From the NCBI GenBank assembly GCA_036507955.1, contig DATCIH010000046.1:4496-68495 (forward strand): a stretch of 64,000 nucleotides of DNA, written 5' to 3'. This DNA comes from DATCIH01 sp036507955 (GTDB lineage Bacteria; Bacillota; Clostridia; Clostridiales; Clostridiaceae). The notes beneath the pieces are model-generated. The model did no database searches. It saw only the letters and a program-made list of their open reading frames with translations, and was not told the DNA's origin. Positions 8,311 through 17,857 of the stretch are shown piece after piece; the first letter of the stretch is position 1, and the number at the start of each line of letters is the position of its first letter. The position numbers and the translations under genes were made by a program.

Positions 8311-9185
8311 TTTTTCTTTTTACCTCCATAAGTAGGTTTATTTAAACTTTCTACAGTTTTTACATAAAAATCGTATCTGTATTTGGATATTTTTTCTAGT
8401 TCCACTGCTTCTTTTACAGCACAACTAGGTTCTTTTAAATGCATACAGCTCTTAAATCTACAATTATCTTTGTAGACTTCAAACTCTGGGAATAAATTCT
8501 GAACCTCTTCTTTTATAAAAAAGTCTAATTCTAAGGAAGAAAAACCAGGAGTGTCTATAATGTAGCCCTTATCAACTTTAATAAGCTCACTATGCCTTGT
8601 GGTATGCTTACCTCTGTTATTTTTGCCGCTGATTTCTCCTGTAAACATTTTTTCTTCACCAGCTAAGGTATTAAGTAGAGTAGACTTACCAACTCCAGAG
8701 GGTCCACAAAAAACTGTGATGTTATCTGATAGTATTCCCTTTAAATCATCAATACCAATGCCTTCCTTACTGTTTATAAAATGAATATTGTAAGAAGTGC
8801 CAATAAAATAATCCTCGAAAGCTTTCTTGTCATCTTCATTTAACAAATCCATTTTATTTATGCATATATAAATTTTTAATCCGTTATATTCCGATAGGAG
8901 AAGAAATTTATTTATTAATTCATAATTTAAATCAGGATTTTTAATGGTAAAGATAACGAAGGCTTGAGTAACATTGGCAACACTAGGTCTTAATAATTCA
9001 TTAGACCTAGTGTAGATTTTTTCCATTATTCCCTTGTCCTTATCCGTAGTTATTTCAACTTTATCACCAACAAGGGGTGAGATTTCATCAAATCTAAATC
9101 TTCCAATAGCCTTACATTCATATACTATATCGCCGCATTGAACATAATAAAAGCCGCCGATACCTTTAATAATTACTCCTTGCAT
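8307..9185 (-). CDS. rsgA: Ribosome small subunit-dependent GTPase A
   Basis: 292 residues. N-terminal OB fold (about 1-65), then a circularly permuted GTPase with motifs in the order G4 (NKMDLL), G1 (GPSGVGKSTLLN) and G3 (DTPGF), which is diagnostic. The C-terminal zinc site is C-x5-C-x-H-x5-C (CRFKSCMHLKEPSC). RsgA (YloQ) checks late 30S maturation. It lies directly after prkC, as is typical. Confidence 0.97.
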   Translation of the reverse strand: MQGVIIKGIGGFYYVQCGDIVYECKAIGRFRFDEISPLVGDKVEITTDKDKGIMEKIYTRSNELLRPSVANVTQAFVIFTIKNPDLNYELINKFLLLSEYNGLKIYICINKMDLLNEDDKKAFEDYFIGTSYNIHFINSKEGIGIDDLKGILSDNITVFCGPSGVGKSTLLNTLAGEEKMFTGEISGKNNRGKHTTRHSELIKVDKGYIIDTPGFSSLELDFFIKEEVQNLFPEFEVYKDNCRFKSCMHLKEPSCAVKEAVELEKISKYRYDFYVKTVESLNKPTYGGKKKK

Positions 9186-9211
9186 TTCTCCTCCTAAGTT
9201 AAGTGCTAAGT

Positions 9212-11080
9212 CTAAGCACTAGGTATAGTTATTGTTATAGTTTTATCAGTGCCTAAAGCTGTTCCTGCTGCTGGACTTTGCTTGAAATTTTCTTTATCTA
9301 TAGGTGTTTTAGAATCTAAATTAACTTGTGCTGCACCAAATACATATTTTACTAAGATTTCGTCAGGTAGAGATGCTCGCAGGCTACCTACTGTGGCATA
9401 ATCGGTTATATTTGGCGTTAAATAAACATTATAAGATACCTCCACTGTTGAACCCTCAATTACTTTAAGGGTACCTGCAATAGGGTTTTGAGCTACTACT
9501 TTTCCTACTTTAGTAAGATCCGTTACCATGATTGGTCTCAAATTACCAATCTTTAATTTATTATTTATTAATATCTGATTTACTTCACCAATATTCATGT
9601 CAGTTAAATCGGGAACTTTAGCATATTTAACTTCGGGTCCTTTACTTACAACCAAATTTATTACAGTATCCTTAGTTGCAACTGTATCTGGGTCTGGTGA
9701 TTGACGCATAACCACGCCGCTAGGTACATCCTCACTAAACTCTGGAGTTACAGTACCTAAGGTTAAGCCTGCATTTGTAATCATTGTTTTTGCTTGTTCA
9801 ATATCAATGTTAAGATAGCTAAAAACCGTAGTTTCCCTGCCACCAGAGCTAATTACAACTCGGACCTCAGAATCTTTTAAAGTTTTCACATCTTTTTTAG
9901 GGCTTTGACTTATTATAGTCCCAACTAGTGCATCGCTTTTTTCCTCACCAGCGACTAGCAATTTAAGATTCTTGCCAGTAACTATTGTAGTTGCCTCGGC
10001 CTCAGTCTTTCCTACTATATCAGGTACTAATATTTCCTTGGAGGTCCCAACAGAGCTACAGGCTTTCGCACCTAAGATCCCAATCAAAACAAGAAAAATA
10101 AACCCTATCACTGAAAGACTTATAAGCTTAACTTTTTTTGGCATAGTTTTTTTAACTACTTTAGGGCTTATTTCATCAAGCTTTTTTAATTGGGCCGCTG
10201 TAATTGGATCCATTATTGTTGTATGCTCGCTGGTTAAAGAGTTAAGCAAAATTATTGTTTCTGGATTATCTTTTATCATTTCTAAATCAAGTCTTAGGTC
10301 CTTTACTGATTGATATCTTTTAAAAGTTTCCTTTTCAGTAGCTTTCATAATTAGATTATTTAAACTAAGTGGCATATATTTATTTAATTCAATAGGTGGG
10401 GTTATCGGATCTTGAATATGTTTAAGAGCAACGGTAACAGTTGTTTCTGCATCAAAAGGAACTTTACCAGTAATCATTTCAAATAAAACTATACCAAAGG
10501 AATATATATCAGTTCTGTAGTCAACAATAGCTCCTTTAGCTTGCTCTGGAGATATATAATGAGCAGATCCCATTACCTTATTGGTATTAGTAAGGGTGGA
10601 CGAATTGGCTGCCTTTGCTATACCAAAATCAGTTACTTTTATTATTCCCTCCTCAGTGAGTAAGATATTATGAGGTTTAATGTCCCTATGTACTATATTA
10701 TTTTTATGAGCACATTCAAGAGCTTTGCAGATCTGGATAGCTATATTTATAACTCTTGTATATTCTAAACGACCACTTTCAATTATTACTTGTTTTAAGG
10801 TTTTACCCTGTATATACTCCATTACGATATAATTTATACTATCTTGAGAGCCTACATCGTAAATATTTACAATATTGTTTTGTGAAAGACTAGCAACAGC
10901 TAAGGCTTCACTTTTAAATCTATCAACAAAATCCTTATCTTTAGAAAATTCGTCCTTTAATATTTTCACAGACACAAATCTATTTAAAAGGTTACATCTG
11001 GCTTTATATACAATAGCCATTCCACCTTCGCCTATCTTTTCCAATAATTCATATCTATTTCCTAGTATAGTTCCTATCAT
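9212..11080 (-). CDS. prkC: PASTA-domain Ser/Thr protein kinase PrkC
   Basis: 622 residues. N-terminal Hanks kinase (about 8-275) with GEGGMAIVYKA glycine loop, HRDIKPHNILL catalytic loop and DFGIAK metal loop. A single membrane span lies at about 318-340, followed by three clear extracellular PASTA repeats (about 350-415, 418-485, 488-555, each with VPDIVGK/VPDLTD-like starts) and a degenerate fourth at the C-terminus. The PASTA repeats bind muropeptides. In spore formers PrkC senses peptidoglycan during germination. Its start overlaps the stp stop by 4 bases. Confidence 0.96.
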   Translation of the reverse strand: MIGTILGNRYELLEKIGEGGMAIVYKARCNLLNRFVSVKILKDEFSKDKDFVDRFKSEALAVASLSQNNIVNIYDVGSQDSINYIVMEYIQGKTLKQVIIESGRLEYTRVINIAIQICKALECAHKNNIVHRDIKPHNILLTEEGIIKVTDFGIAKAANSSTLTNTNKVMGSAHYISPEQAKGAIVDYRTDIYSFGIVLFEMITGKVPFDAETTVTVALKHIQDPITPPIELNKYMPLSLNNLIMKATEKETFKRYQSVKDLRLDLEMIKDNPETIILLNSLTSEHTTIMDPITAAQLKKLDEISPKVVKKTMPKKVKLISLSVIGFIFLVLIGILGAKACSSVGTSKEILVPDIVGKTEAEATTIVTGKNLKLLVAGEEKSDALVGTIISQSPKKDVKTLKDSEVRVVISSGGRETTVFSYLNIDIEQAKTMITNAGLTLGTVTPEFSEDVPSGVVMRQSPDPDTVATKDTVINLVVSKGPEVKYAKVPDLTDMNIGEVNQILINNKLKIGNLRPIMVTDLTKVGKVVAQNPIAGTLKVIEGSTVEVSYNVYLTPNITDYATVGSLRASLPDEILVKYVFGAAQVNLDSKTPIDKENFKQSPAAGTALGTDKTITITIPSA

Positions 11081-11808
11081 TGTTTCCCATCTCCTTCAAA
11101 AACTATAACAGATATATTGTCTCTGCCACCCTTTATTTTACTTTCCTCTATTAGTTTTAAGCTTCCGCTTTGGTTATCAGACTTACTTATAATTTCATAA
11201 ATTTCACTATCTGTTAATTCATTGGTCAACCCATCTGTACATAACAAAACTTTTGAAATCTCCTTTAAGTCAAGAGAAAAAGTATCTATAATAATTGTTT
11301 CATTGGTACCTAAAGCACGAGTTATAATATTTTTATTAGGATGATTTTGTGCTTCATCTTCTGTTATAGTACCATTGTCTACAAGTTCTTGTACCAAGGA
11401 GTGATCCTTAGTGATTTTAACTAAGGCTTCATCTTTAATTGCAAAACAGGAACTATCACCTACATTTGCGACTAATAGATTTTTATCAAATATTAAGCAA
11501 GCAGTAATGGTAGTGCCCATGCTTTTATACTCAATATTGGTATTTGAGAGTTTATAGATTTTTTCATTTGAATATTTAATAGCCTTAACAAGTAATTCTT
11601 TAGGTTCGTATATATTATAATTGGTTTTCACATACTCCATTGTATACTCTACAGCAAGTTTACTAGCCACTTCACCAGCATTATATCCTCCCATGCCATC
11701 TGCAATTATGTATAAATTGATTGGACCTTCTATAAACCCTATATAATCCTCATTAATTTCCCTTACATTTCCTTTATCCGAGAAACTACCTACCATTTTT
11801 ACACCCAA
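11077..11808 (-). CDS. stp: PP2C-family Ser/Thr phosphatase (Stp/PrpC)
   Basis: 243 residues. PPM metal-binding motifs are present: NEDYIGF (about 20), ADGMGGYNAGEVAS (about 36), VANVGDSSCF and LLCTDGLTNELTD, with a final GGRDNISVIVF. It removes phosphate from PrkC and its substrates. It is the phosphatase partner encoded immediately before the kinase, with a 4-base stop/start overlap, and its own start overlaps the end of rlmN by about 10 bases. Confidence 0.96.
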   Translation of the reverse strand: MGVKMVGSFSDKGNVREINEDYIGFIEGPINLYIIADGMGGYNAGEVASKLAVEYTMEYVKTNYNIYEPKELLVKAIKYSNEKIYKLSNTNIEYKSMGTTITACLIFDKNLLVANVGDSSCFAIKDEALVKITKDHSLVQELVDNGTITEDEAQNHPNKNIITRALGTNETIIIDTFSLDLKEISKVLLCTDGLTNELTDSEIYEIISKSDNQSGSLKLIEESKIKGGRDNISVIVFEGDGKQ

Positions 11809-12845
11809 CTCCCATCTTTATGTGCTTTTAAATAACTATTTCTTAACTGGCCACAAGCCGCGTTTATGTCTGTTCCTAATTCTCTCCTTATTGTAACTTC
11901 AAAGCCTCGTTTTGTAAGCATTAGAGAAAAATTAGAAATACTTTCTTTTTTAGACTTATCATATAGATTTTCGCTTATTTGATTTATAGGTATTAAATTT
12001 ATATGGCAATTAAGGCCCTCTAATAGGTTTGCTAAATTTTCCGCGTTTTCCCTCTTGTCATTTACATCTCTTATAAGACCATATTCAAAGGTGATTCGCC
12101 TTTTAGTTCGTCCTAAATAATATTTACAGGCCATTATTAAATCATCAATATTATACTTTGAAGCAATAGGCATAATACTGGCTCTGGTTAAATCATCCGT
12201 GGCATGAAGGGATATAGCTAAGGTTATCTGAAGGTTAAAATCAGCTAATTTATAAATGTTAGGGACTATGCCACAGGTGGATAACGTTATATGCCTTTGA
12301 CCAATATTTAAGCCATAGTTAGCTGAAATAGTTTTAATAAAGCTAACTACATTATCAAAATTATCTAAGGGTTCACCACTTCCCATAAGGACTACATGAG
12401 TTATTTTAGCATTAATGATTTTTTGACTTACAAGTATTTGTGATAAAATTTCCCCTGAGGTTAAATTCCTTACCATACCATTCTTTGTAGATGCACAAAA
12501 TTTACAACCCATCCTGCATCCAAACTGGGTAGATACACATATAGAATATCCATAGGAATATTTCATAATAACATCTTCTATAATATTTCCATCAGAGTAC
12601 CTGATTAGATTTTTTATAGTGTCTGATTCTTTAGAGAAAAAACTTTCTAATACTTCTGGTATATCCACCGTAAAACTTTCTTTTAACTTATCTCTTAACC
12701 CAAGTGGCAAGGTATCCATTTCATCAATATTATAAACTTCTCTATAAATAAGATCAAAAACCTGATTAGCTCTAAAGGCAGGCTGACCTGCATCCTTCAT
12801 CCAAACTCTAAGCTCTTCCACGTTAAAATCTAATATGTTTCTCAT
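11799..12845 (-). CDS. rlmN: Dual-specificity 23S rRNA/tRNA (adenine-C2)-methyltransferase RlmN
   Basis: 348 residues from the ATG at 12845, chosen because AGGTGAT lies just before it (a GTG at 12854 is also open). The radical SAM CxxxCxxC is in CRMGCKFCAS. The C-terminal catalytic cysteine is in INAACGQLR, and LMGSGEPLDN is also conserved. It makes m2A2503 in 23S rRNA and m2A37 in some tRNAs. It directly follows rsmB in the rRNA-modification string. Confidence 0.95.
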   Translation of the reverse strand: MRNILDFNVEELRVWMKDAGQPAFRANQVFDLIYREVYNIDEMDTLPLGLRDKLKESFTVDIPEVLESFFSKESDTIKNLIRYSDGNIIEDVIMKYSYGYSICVSTQFGCRMGCKFCASTKNGMVRNLTSGEILSQILVSQKIINAKITHVVLMGSGEPLDNFDNVVSFIKTISANYGLNIGQRHITLSTCGIVPNIYKLADFNLQITLAISLHATDDLTRASIMPIASKYNIDDLIMACKYYLGRTKRRITFEYGLIRDVNDKRENAENLANLLEGLNCHINLIPINQISENLYDKSKKESISNFSLMLTKRGFEVTIRRELGTDINAACGQLRNSYLKAHKDGSWV

Positions 12846-12854
12846 ACGTATCAC

Positions 12855-14189
12855 CTACTTTTTTCTCAGAAGTTTAGCCATGAAAAATCCATCCATATTA
12901 TTATTTGGTAATATAGTTATACTACCCTTATCATTATACAATATATTTTCAGTATTTCCAAAGTTTATTGATAATATCTGGAAATTGCTATTATTTTCGG
13001 TAAACCAATCTATATTATCTTCATTTTCACATTTGTTTATTGTGCAGGTAGAATAAAGTAAAATCCCATTAACCTTTACGTAATAAGCAGCATTAACTAA
13101 TATATCCCTTTGTATTTGAATAATTTCCTTCAGCTGTGATTTGCTTTTATTCCATTTAATTTCTGGTTTCTTCCCAATTATGCCTAGGCCTGAGCATGGA
13201 ACATCAAGTAAAACTCTGTCCCATTTCTCTATAAAGTCCTCTTGCTTTATCCTTGCATCTAATTCCCTTGTTTCTATGTTTGAAATTCCAAGCCTATCTT
13301 GATTTCGTTTTACAAGCTTTAGCTTGTTTTTATTTAAATCACAGGCTAATATACGACCTGTATTATCCATGAGCTCTGCTAAATGAGTAGCTTTTCCACC
13401 TGGGGCACTACATAAATCTAGAACTTGCATACCGGGTCTAACGTCCATTGCCTCCGAAACCAGCATAGCACTTTCATCTTGCACAGTAATATATCCGTTT
13501 TTATAAAGTGGATTTTCTTCTATACTTCCACCATTTAATATACCAATAGCTGATTTCGTAATTATTCCATCTCTTATATTAAAGCCTTGCTCTAGTAATT
13601 CTTTTTTTATGTTTTCCACATTATCCTTCAATAAGTTTACTCTTACCATTAGATCTGGAATTTTATTAAGTCCGATAAGTATTTCTTCTACTTTATCTGT
13701 ATATTGTTCATATAAGAGTTCTATCATCCACTCTTCAAAGGAATTTATTATTGATAATCTTTTAATTAAATCGTAATTTTCTAATTTTTCTAAATAAAAA
13801 TCAGGCTTTCTAAGGTAGTTTCTTAAAATTGCATTTACAAAGTTTCCCTGCATCTTTTTTTTACAGGTTTTTGTTAAATTCACTGCTTCATTTACTACAG
13901 CATAATCAGGAACCTTATCTAGATATTTTAATTGAAAGATAGAAACTCTAAGAATATTCAATATATTAAAATCAATTGAAACTAAGCCTTTTTTTACAAA
14001 GCCTCCTATTATATAATCTATAGTTAGTTTATATTTAATAGTACCGTAAACTAACGCGGTTAATAGTGCTTTATCTTTGTCCATAAGATCAGAATTCTTA
14101 AGTTCATAATTTATTAATATATTTGAATATGCATTATCTTTTAAGACTTTTCCAACTATTTCAACAGCCATTTTTCTACAATTATCCAT
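12855..14189 (-). CDS. rsmB: 16S rRNA (cytosine(967)-C5)-methyltransferase
   Basis: 444 residues. The N-terminal NusB-like RNA-binding domain (about 1-130) includes NAILRNYLR. The Rossmann methyltransferase carries the AdoMet loop LDLCSAPGGKATHLAE, the motif IV cysteine DVPCSGLG and the catalytic motif VI YSTCTI. By family it modifies C967 of 16S rRNA. Co-transcribed with fmt upstream (10-base gap) and rlmN downstream (9-base gap to its chosen start). Confidence 0.96.
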   Translation of the reverse strand: MDNCRKMAVEIVGKVLKDNAYSNILINYELKNSDLMDKDKALLTALVYGTIKYKLTIDYIIGGFVKKGLVSIDFNILNILRVSIFQLKYLDKVPDYAVVNEAVNLTKTCKKKMQGNFVNAILRNYLRKPDFYLEKLENYDLIKRLSIINSFEEWMIELLYEQYTDKVEEILIGLNKIPDLMVRVNLLKDNVENIKKELLEQGFNIRDGIITKSAIGILNGGSIEENPLYKNGYITVQDESAMLVSEAMDVRPGMQVLDLCSAPGGKATHLAELMDNTGRILACDLNKNKLKLVKRNQDRLGISNIETRELDARIKQEDFIEKWDRVLLDVPCSGLGIIGKKPEIKWNKSKSQLKEIIQIQRDILVNAAYYVKVNGILLYSTCTINKCENEDNIDWFTENNSNFQILSINFGNTENILYNDKGSITILPNNNMDGFFMAKLLRKK

Positions 14190-14199
14190 AATTACCTTC

Positions 14200-15120
14200 T
14201 TAAATTAATATTTTATTTAGTTCAATATTATGCCCTTTAATATATTCTTCTATAGTTAAAGGCTTACCACTTGGAAATTGTAATACTTTAATGTTAAGGG
14301 TGGAGTCTGAGGTGCAAATCTTTAGTCCATCCTTATCAACCTGAATTATCTCCCCAGTTGCACCACTTTTTACGTCTATTATATCAGCACAAAAAATCTT
14401 TACCCTTTCTTCTTTATAAATAAAATAAGCTCCTGGGTAAGGATTAAGTCCCCTTATCAAATTATAAATATCTAAGCCTGTATTATTCCAATTAATTTTA
14501 CCAGTTTCCTTTGTAAGCATAGTGGCATAAAAAGATTTTTCATCTTGCTGTTTAACTCTTAAAATACTACTGAAAGCTTGAATAGTTTTTAACATGATCT
14601 CTGGTCCATCCATCATTAAAATATCATGCAAGGCTTTATAGGTCATATCTTTTGTTATTTCAAAGCTGCTTTGTAATAATATATCACCTGTATCAAGGCC
14701 CACGTCCATAAGCATAGTTGTATTACCACTTATAGTTTCCCCATTGATTATTGACCAATTTATAGGAGCAGCTCCCCTATATTTAGGAAGGAGAGAGGCA
14801 TGCAAATTGATACAACCATATTTAGGTATATCTAGTACAGTTTTGGGAAGTATTTGCCCAAAGGCCACTACAACTATAAAATCAGGCTCAAGTTTTCTGA
14901 TTTCCTCTATCATTTTATCGTCATTCTTAATTTTCTCGGGTTGAAATACTGGAATGTTATATTTCAAAGCTAACTCTTTTACTTTAGATATAGAAAGCTT
15001 TTTACCTCTTCCCTTTGGCCGATCGGGCTGTGTAAAAACAGATAGAACTTGGTGCTCTATTATTAAGGCCTCCAAAGTGGGACATGCAAACTCTGGAGTA
15101 CCCATAAATACTATCTTCAT
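14200..15120 (-). CDS. fmt: Methionyl-tRNA formyltransferase
   Basis: 306 residues. MGTPEFACP opens the N10-formyl-THF-binding domain. The catalytic Asn-His-Asp set is in NLHASLLPKYRGAAPINW and VGLDTGDIL. It formylates Met-tRNAi for translation initiation. It overlaps def by 4 bases, pairing the formylating and deformylating enzymes as in most bacteria. Confidence 0.97.
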   Translation of the reverse strand: MKIVFMGTPEFACPTLEALIIEHQVLSVFTQPDRPKGRGKKLSISKVKELALKYNIPVFQPEKIKNDDKMIEEIRKLEPDFIVVVAFGQILPKTVLDIPKYGCINLHASLLPKYRGAAPINWSIINGETISGNTTMLMDVGLDTGDILLQSSFEITKDMTYKALHDILMMDGPEIMLKTIQAFSSILRVKQQDEKSFYATMLTKETGKINWNNTGLDIYNLIRGLNPYPGAYFIYKEERVKIFCADIIDVKSGATGEIIQVDKDGLKICTSDSTLNIKVLQFPSGKPLTIEEYIKGHNIELNKILI

Positions 15121-15569
15121 ATTTCTTCCTCAGCTATCACTTTATCAATAAATAAAATTCCATCTAGATGATCTATTTCGTGACATAATACTCTTGATAA
15201 AAGGTCTTCTCCTTTTATCGTTATAGCTTCACCAAACTCATTTAAACCCTTCACAGTAACATTCATAGGTCTTTCAACATTTCCTTGTTCCTCTGGTACA
15301 CTTAAGCAGCCTTCTGAATCAATAAAAGAACCACTATGTTCTGTTATTTCGGGATTGATTATGATAATTGGACCTTCTCCAATATCTACAACTATGATTC
15401 TCTTTAATATACCGACTTGAGGAGCTGCAAGCCCAACACCATCAGCATTATGCATAGTTTGTAGCATGTCCTTTATTAAAATTCTAGTCTTATCATTTAT
15501 TATTTCTACCTTTTTGCATTTTTTCCTGAGAATTGGATCACCATATTTTCGTATATTTCTTAATGCCAT
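15117..15569 (-). CDS. def: Peptide deformylase
   Basis: 150 residues, type I. All three motifs are visible: GVGLAAPQVG (I), EGCLSVPE (II, metal-binding Cys) and HEIDHLDG (III, HExxH). It removes N-formyl from nascent proteins. It follows priA and overlaps fmt. Confidence 0.97.
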   Translation of the reverse strand: MALRNIRKYGDPILRKKCKKVEIINDKTRILIKDMLQTMHNADGVGLAAPQVGILKRIIVVDIGEGPIIIINPEITEHSGSFIDSEGCLSVPEEQGNVERPMNVTVKGLNEFGEAITIKGEDLLSRVLCHEIDHLDGILFIDKVIAEEEI

Positions 15570-15594
15570 GATTCTACCTCCTGGATTAATTACA

Positions 15595-17787
15595 TTAAAT
15601 TATATTTATAGGATTTCTATCAATGCTTATCCTAATATTATTAAACTCTTTCTTTATTATAGCATAAATAGCTTTCTTGATATTAGCTGATAATTCATAT
15701 TGTATTATACCTCGAATAAAAATTTTATATCTATACATTTCTTTAATTTTATACATTTCGCATGGAGTAGGACCAAATAGTTGAATTTCCGTATTAATTA
15801 GTAAATCCTTAATTTTTATTGCTGCTAAATTAGCTGCTCGAGTAATTTCCTTTTCATTCACGCCGATAAACTGTATATATAAAACATCAGTAAAAGGTGG
15901 GTAATCTAGAGCCTTTCTAATCTCAATTTCCTTGGAATAAAAGTCTTCAAACTTATTTATATCGGTAATACTATAATGCTCTGGATTATAGGTCTGAATA
16001 ATGACCTTCCCTTCTTTAAGGCCTCGTCCTGATCTACCTGTTACCTGAGTTAGAAGCTGAAAATTCCTTTCCGAAGCTCTAAAATCTGGTAAGTTCAAGG
16101 TGAGATCGGCGGCTATTACTCCAACCAAGGTTACATTGGGGAAATCTAATCCTTTAGCTATCATTTGTGTCCCAATTAAAATATCAGCTTCATGATTTTT
16201 AAATTCATTATAGATTTTCTCATGTGAATTTTTTTCTCTGGTGGTATCTAAATCCATTCTAATCACTTTTGCTAAAGGAAAGATCATCTTAATTTCATGT
16301 TCAAGTTTTTCTGTTCCTATTCCAAAATACTTCACATATTTACTGCCACATTTAGGACAGGTATCTTGTATCTTAAATTTATTACCACAATAGTGACATG
16401 CTAAATTGTTTTCTTCTTTGTGGTAAGTCAATGATACATCGCAAGCATCACACTTAAAAACATAACCGCATTTTCTACAGGAAACAAAGGTGGAATGTCC
16501 TCTTCTGTTTAAAAATAAAATAACTTGTTCTTTATTTTCTAGTGCTTTAAGAATAGAACATTTAAGGTTGTCACTTATAACGGATCTATTATTATTAGCT
16601 AATTCTTCCCTCATATCAACAACTTCAATAGTAGGCATTTTTATGTTATTAACTCTATTTCTTATATTTATTAATTCAATTTCTCCAGATAAGGCCTTGT
16701 AATATGTATCCACTGAAGGGGTTGCTGTTCCAAGTACCAGTTTTGCACCAGTTAATTCACATCTTATTTCTGCAATTTCCTTGGCATTGTATTTAGGATC
16801 ATTTTCTGATTTATAGCTGGTTTCATGTTCTTCGTCAATTATTATAGCTCCAAGATTTTCAAAAGGCAAAAAAACTGCTGACCTAGCTCCAATTGCTATT
16901 TTAACTCTTTTTTCCTTAATCCTCAGCCATTCGTCGAATCTTTCCCCTTCGCTTAATCTACTATGGAAAACAGCTATGTCATTTCCAAATCTACCTTTAA
17001 ATCTTTCAACCATTTGGGGTGTAAGGGATATTTCAGGTACTAAAATTATTATTTCCTTGTTTATATTGATATAATAATTTAATATTTTCATATATACTTC
17101 TGTCTTGCCACTTCCAGTAACACCGTAGATTAGAAATTTAGTTTTATTAGAATTCATGATTTTATCATATGCGATTTGTTGTTCTTCATTTAATTTGAAG
17201 GAGGAGAAGTTAGGATAAATCCTTTTATCGAACCTGTCTTCCATAACCTTAGTCAATTCAAGAAAATCATGTTTTATTAAGGTCTCAATAGAAGACCTTG
17301 AAATATTATTGTTATTAACTAATTCAGCTTTAGTATATGCTCCATTACAATTTTTAATTAGATTCATAATTGTCTCATATTTTTCATTTATAAATTTTCC
17401 GCTTAACGGATTTTTTACAATTAAGCATTCGTTTATTTTCCTTTTTACACCTCTAGTTATACCAGTGGGGATTATTGCCTTAATCCCATCTATATATGAA
17501 CATAAATATCTCCTACGCATTTCCTTAACTAATATAATATCCTTTTTAGTAAGGAGAGGTAGCTCATCACAAATACTCAATATTGCTTTATAATTAATTT
17601 TTTCATCAACCACATCAGTAAAATCAAAAATGAAGCCTTGAATTTTTTTGTTTCCGAGTCCAAAGGGGATATAAACTCTATGACCTAATAATATAGCTTC
17701 TGAAAGTTCAGTGGGAATACTATAAGTAAAAGGTTTATCCAAAACTGATGTTTCACTATTAATTATGACCTTCGCATATTTATACAT
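15595..17787 (-). CDS. priA: Primosomal replication restart helicase PriA
   Basis: 730 residues. An N-terminal DNA-binding region is followed by a helicase core with YGVTGSGKTEVY (Walker A, about residue 217), the IIDEEHE box and TATPS. An embedded zinc module of eight cysteines (CRKCGYVFKCDAC, then CHYCG and CPKCG) is followed by GRSGRG. PriA reloads the replisome at stalled forks. The long minus-strand operon continues to def and fmt. Confidence 0.97.
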   Translation of the reverse strand: MYKYAKVIINSETSVLDKPFTYSIPTELSEAILLGHRVYIPFGLGNKKIQGFIFDFTDVVDEKINYKAILSICDELPLLTKKDIILVKEMRRRYLCSYIDGIKAIIPTGITRGVKRKINECLIVKNPLSGKFINEKYETIMNLIKNCNGAYTKAELVNNNNISRSSIETLIKHDFLELTKVMEDRFDKRIYPNFSSFKLNEEQQIAYDKIMNSNKTKFLIYGVTGSGKTEVYMKILNYYININKEIIILVPEISLTPQMVERFKGRFGNDIAVFHSRLSEGERFDEWLRIKEKRVKIAIGARSAVFLPFENLGAIIIDEEHETSYKSENDPKYNAKEIAEIRCELTGAKLVLGTATPSVDTYYKALSGEIELINIRNRVNNIKMPTIEVVDMREELANNNRSVISDNLKCSILKALENKEQVILFLNRRGHSTFVSCRKCGYVFKCDACDVSLTYHKEENNLACHYCGNKFKIQDTCPKCGSKYVKYFGIGTEKLEHEIKMIFPLAKVIRMDLDTTREKNSHEKIYNEFKNHEADILIGTQMIAKGLDFPNVTLVGVIAADLTLNLPDFRASERNFQLLTQVTGRSGRGLKEGKVIIQTYNPEHYSITDINKFEDFYSKEIEIRKALDYPPFTDVLYIQFIGVNEKEITRAANLAAIKIKDLLINTEIQLFGPTPCEMYKIKEMYRYKIFIRGIIQYELSANIKKAIYAIIKKEFNNIRISIDRNPINII

Positions 17788-17810
17788 CCTTACCTCCTTA
17801 CAAGCTTTAT

Positions 17811-17844
17811 TAACAACAAAAGCGCATAAGCGCTTTTGTTGTTA
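17811..17844. terminator. Strong hairpin between coaBC and priA
   Basis: A perfect 15-bp stem with loop ATAA: TAACAACAAAAGCGC and its complement. It lies 14 bases past the coaBC stop on the minus strand and is T-rich at its 3' side, so it likely ends the remA-gmk-rpoZ-coaBC transcript or attenuates it before priA. Confidence 0.75.
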
Positions 17845-17857
17845 CAAGACTAGTTAT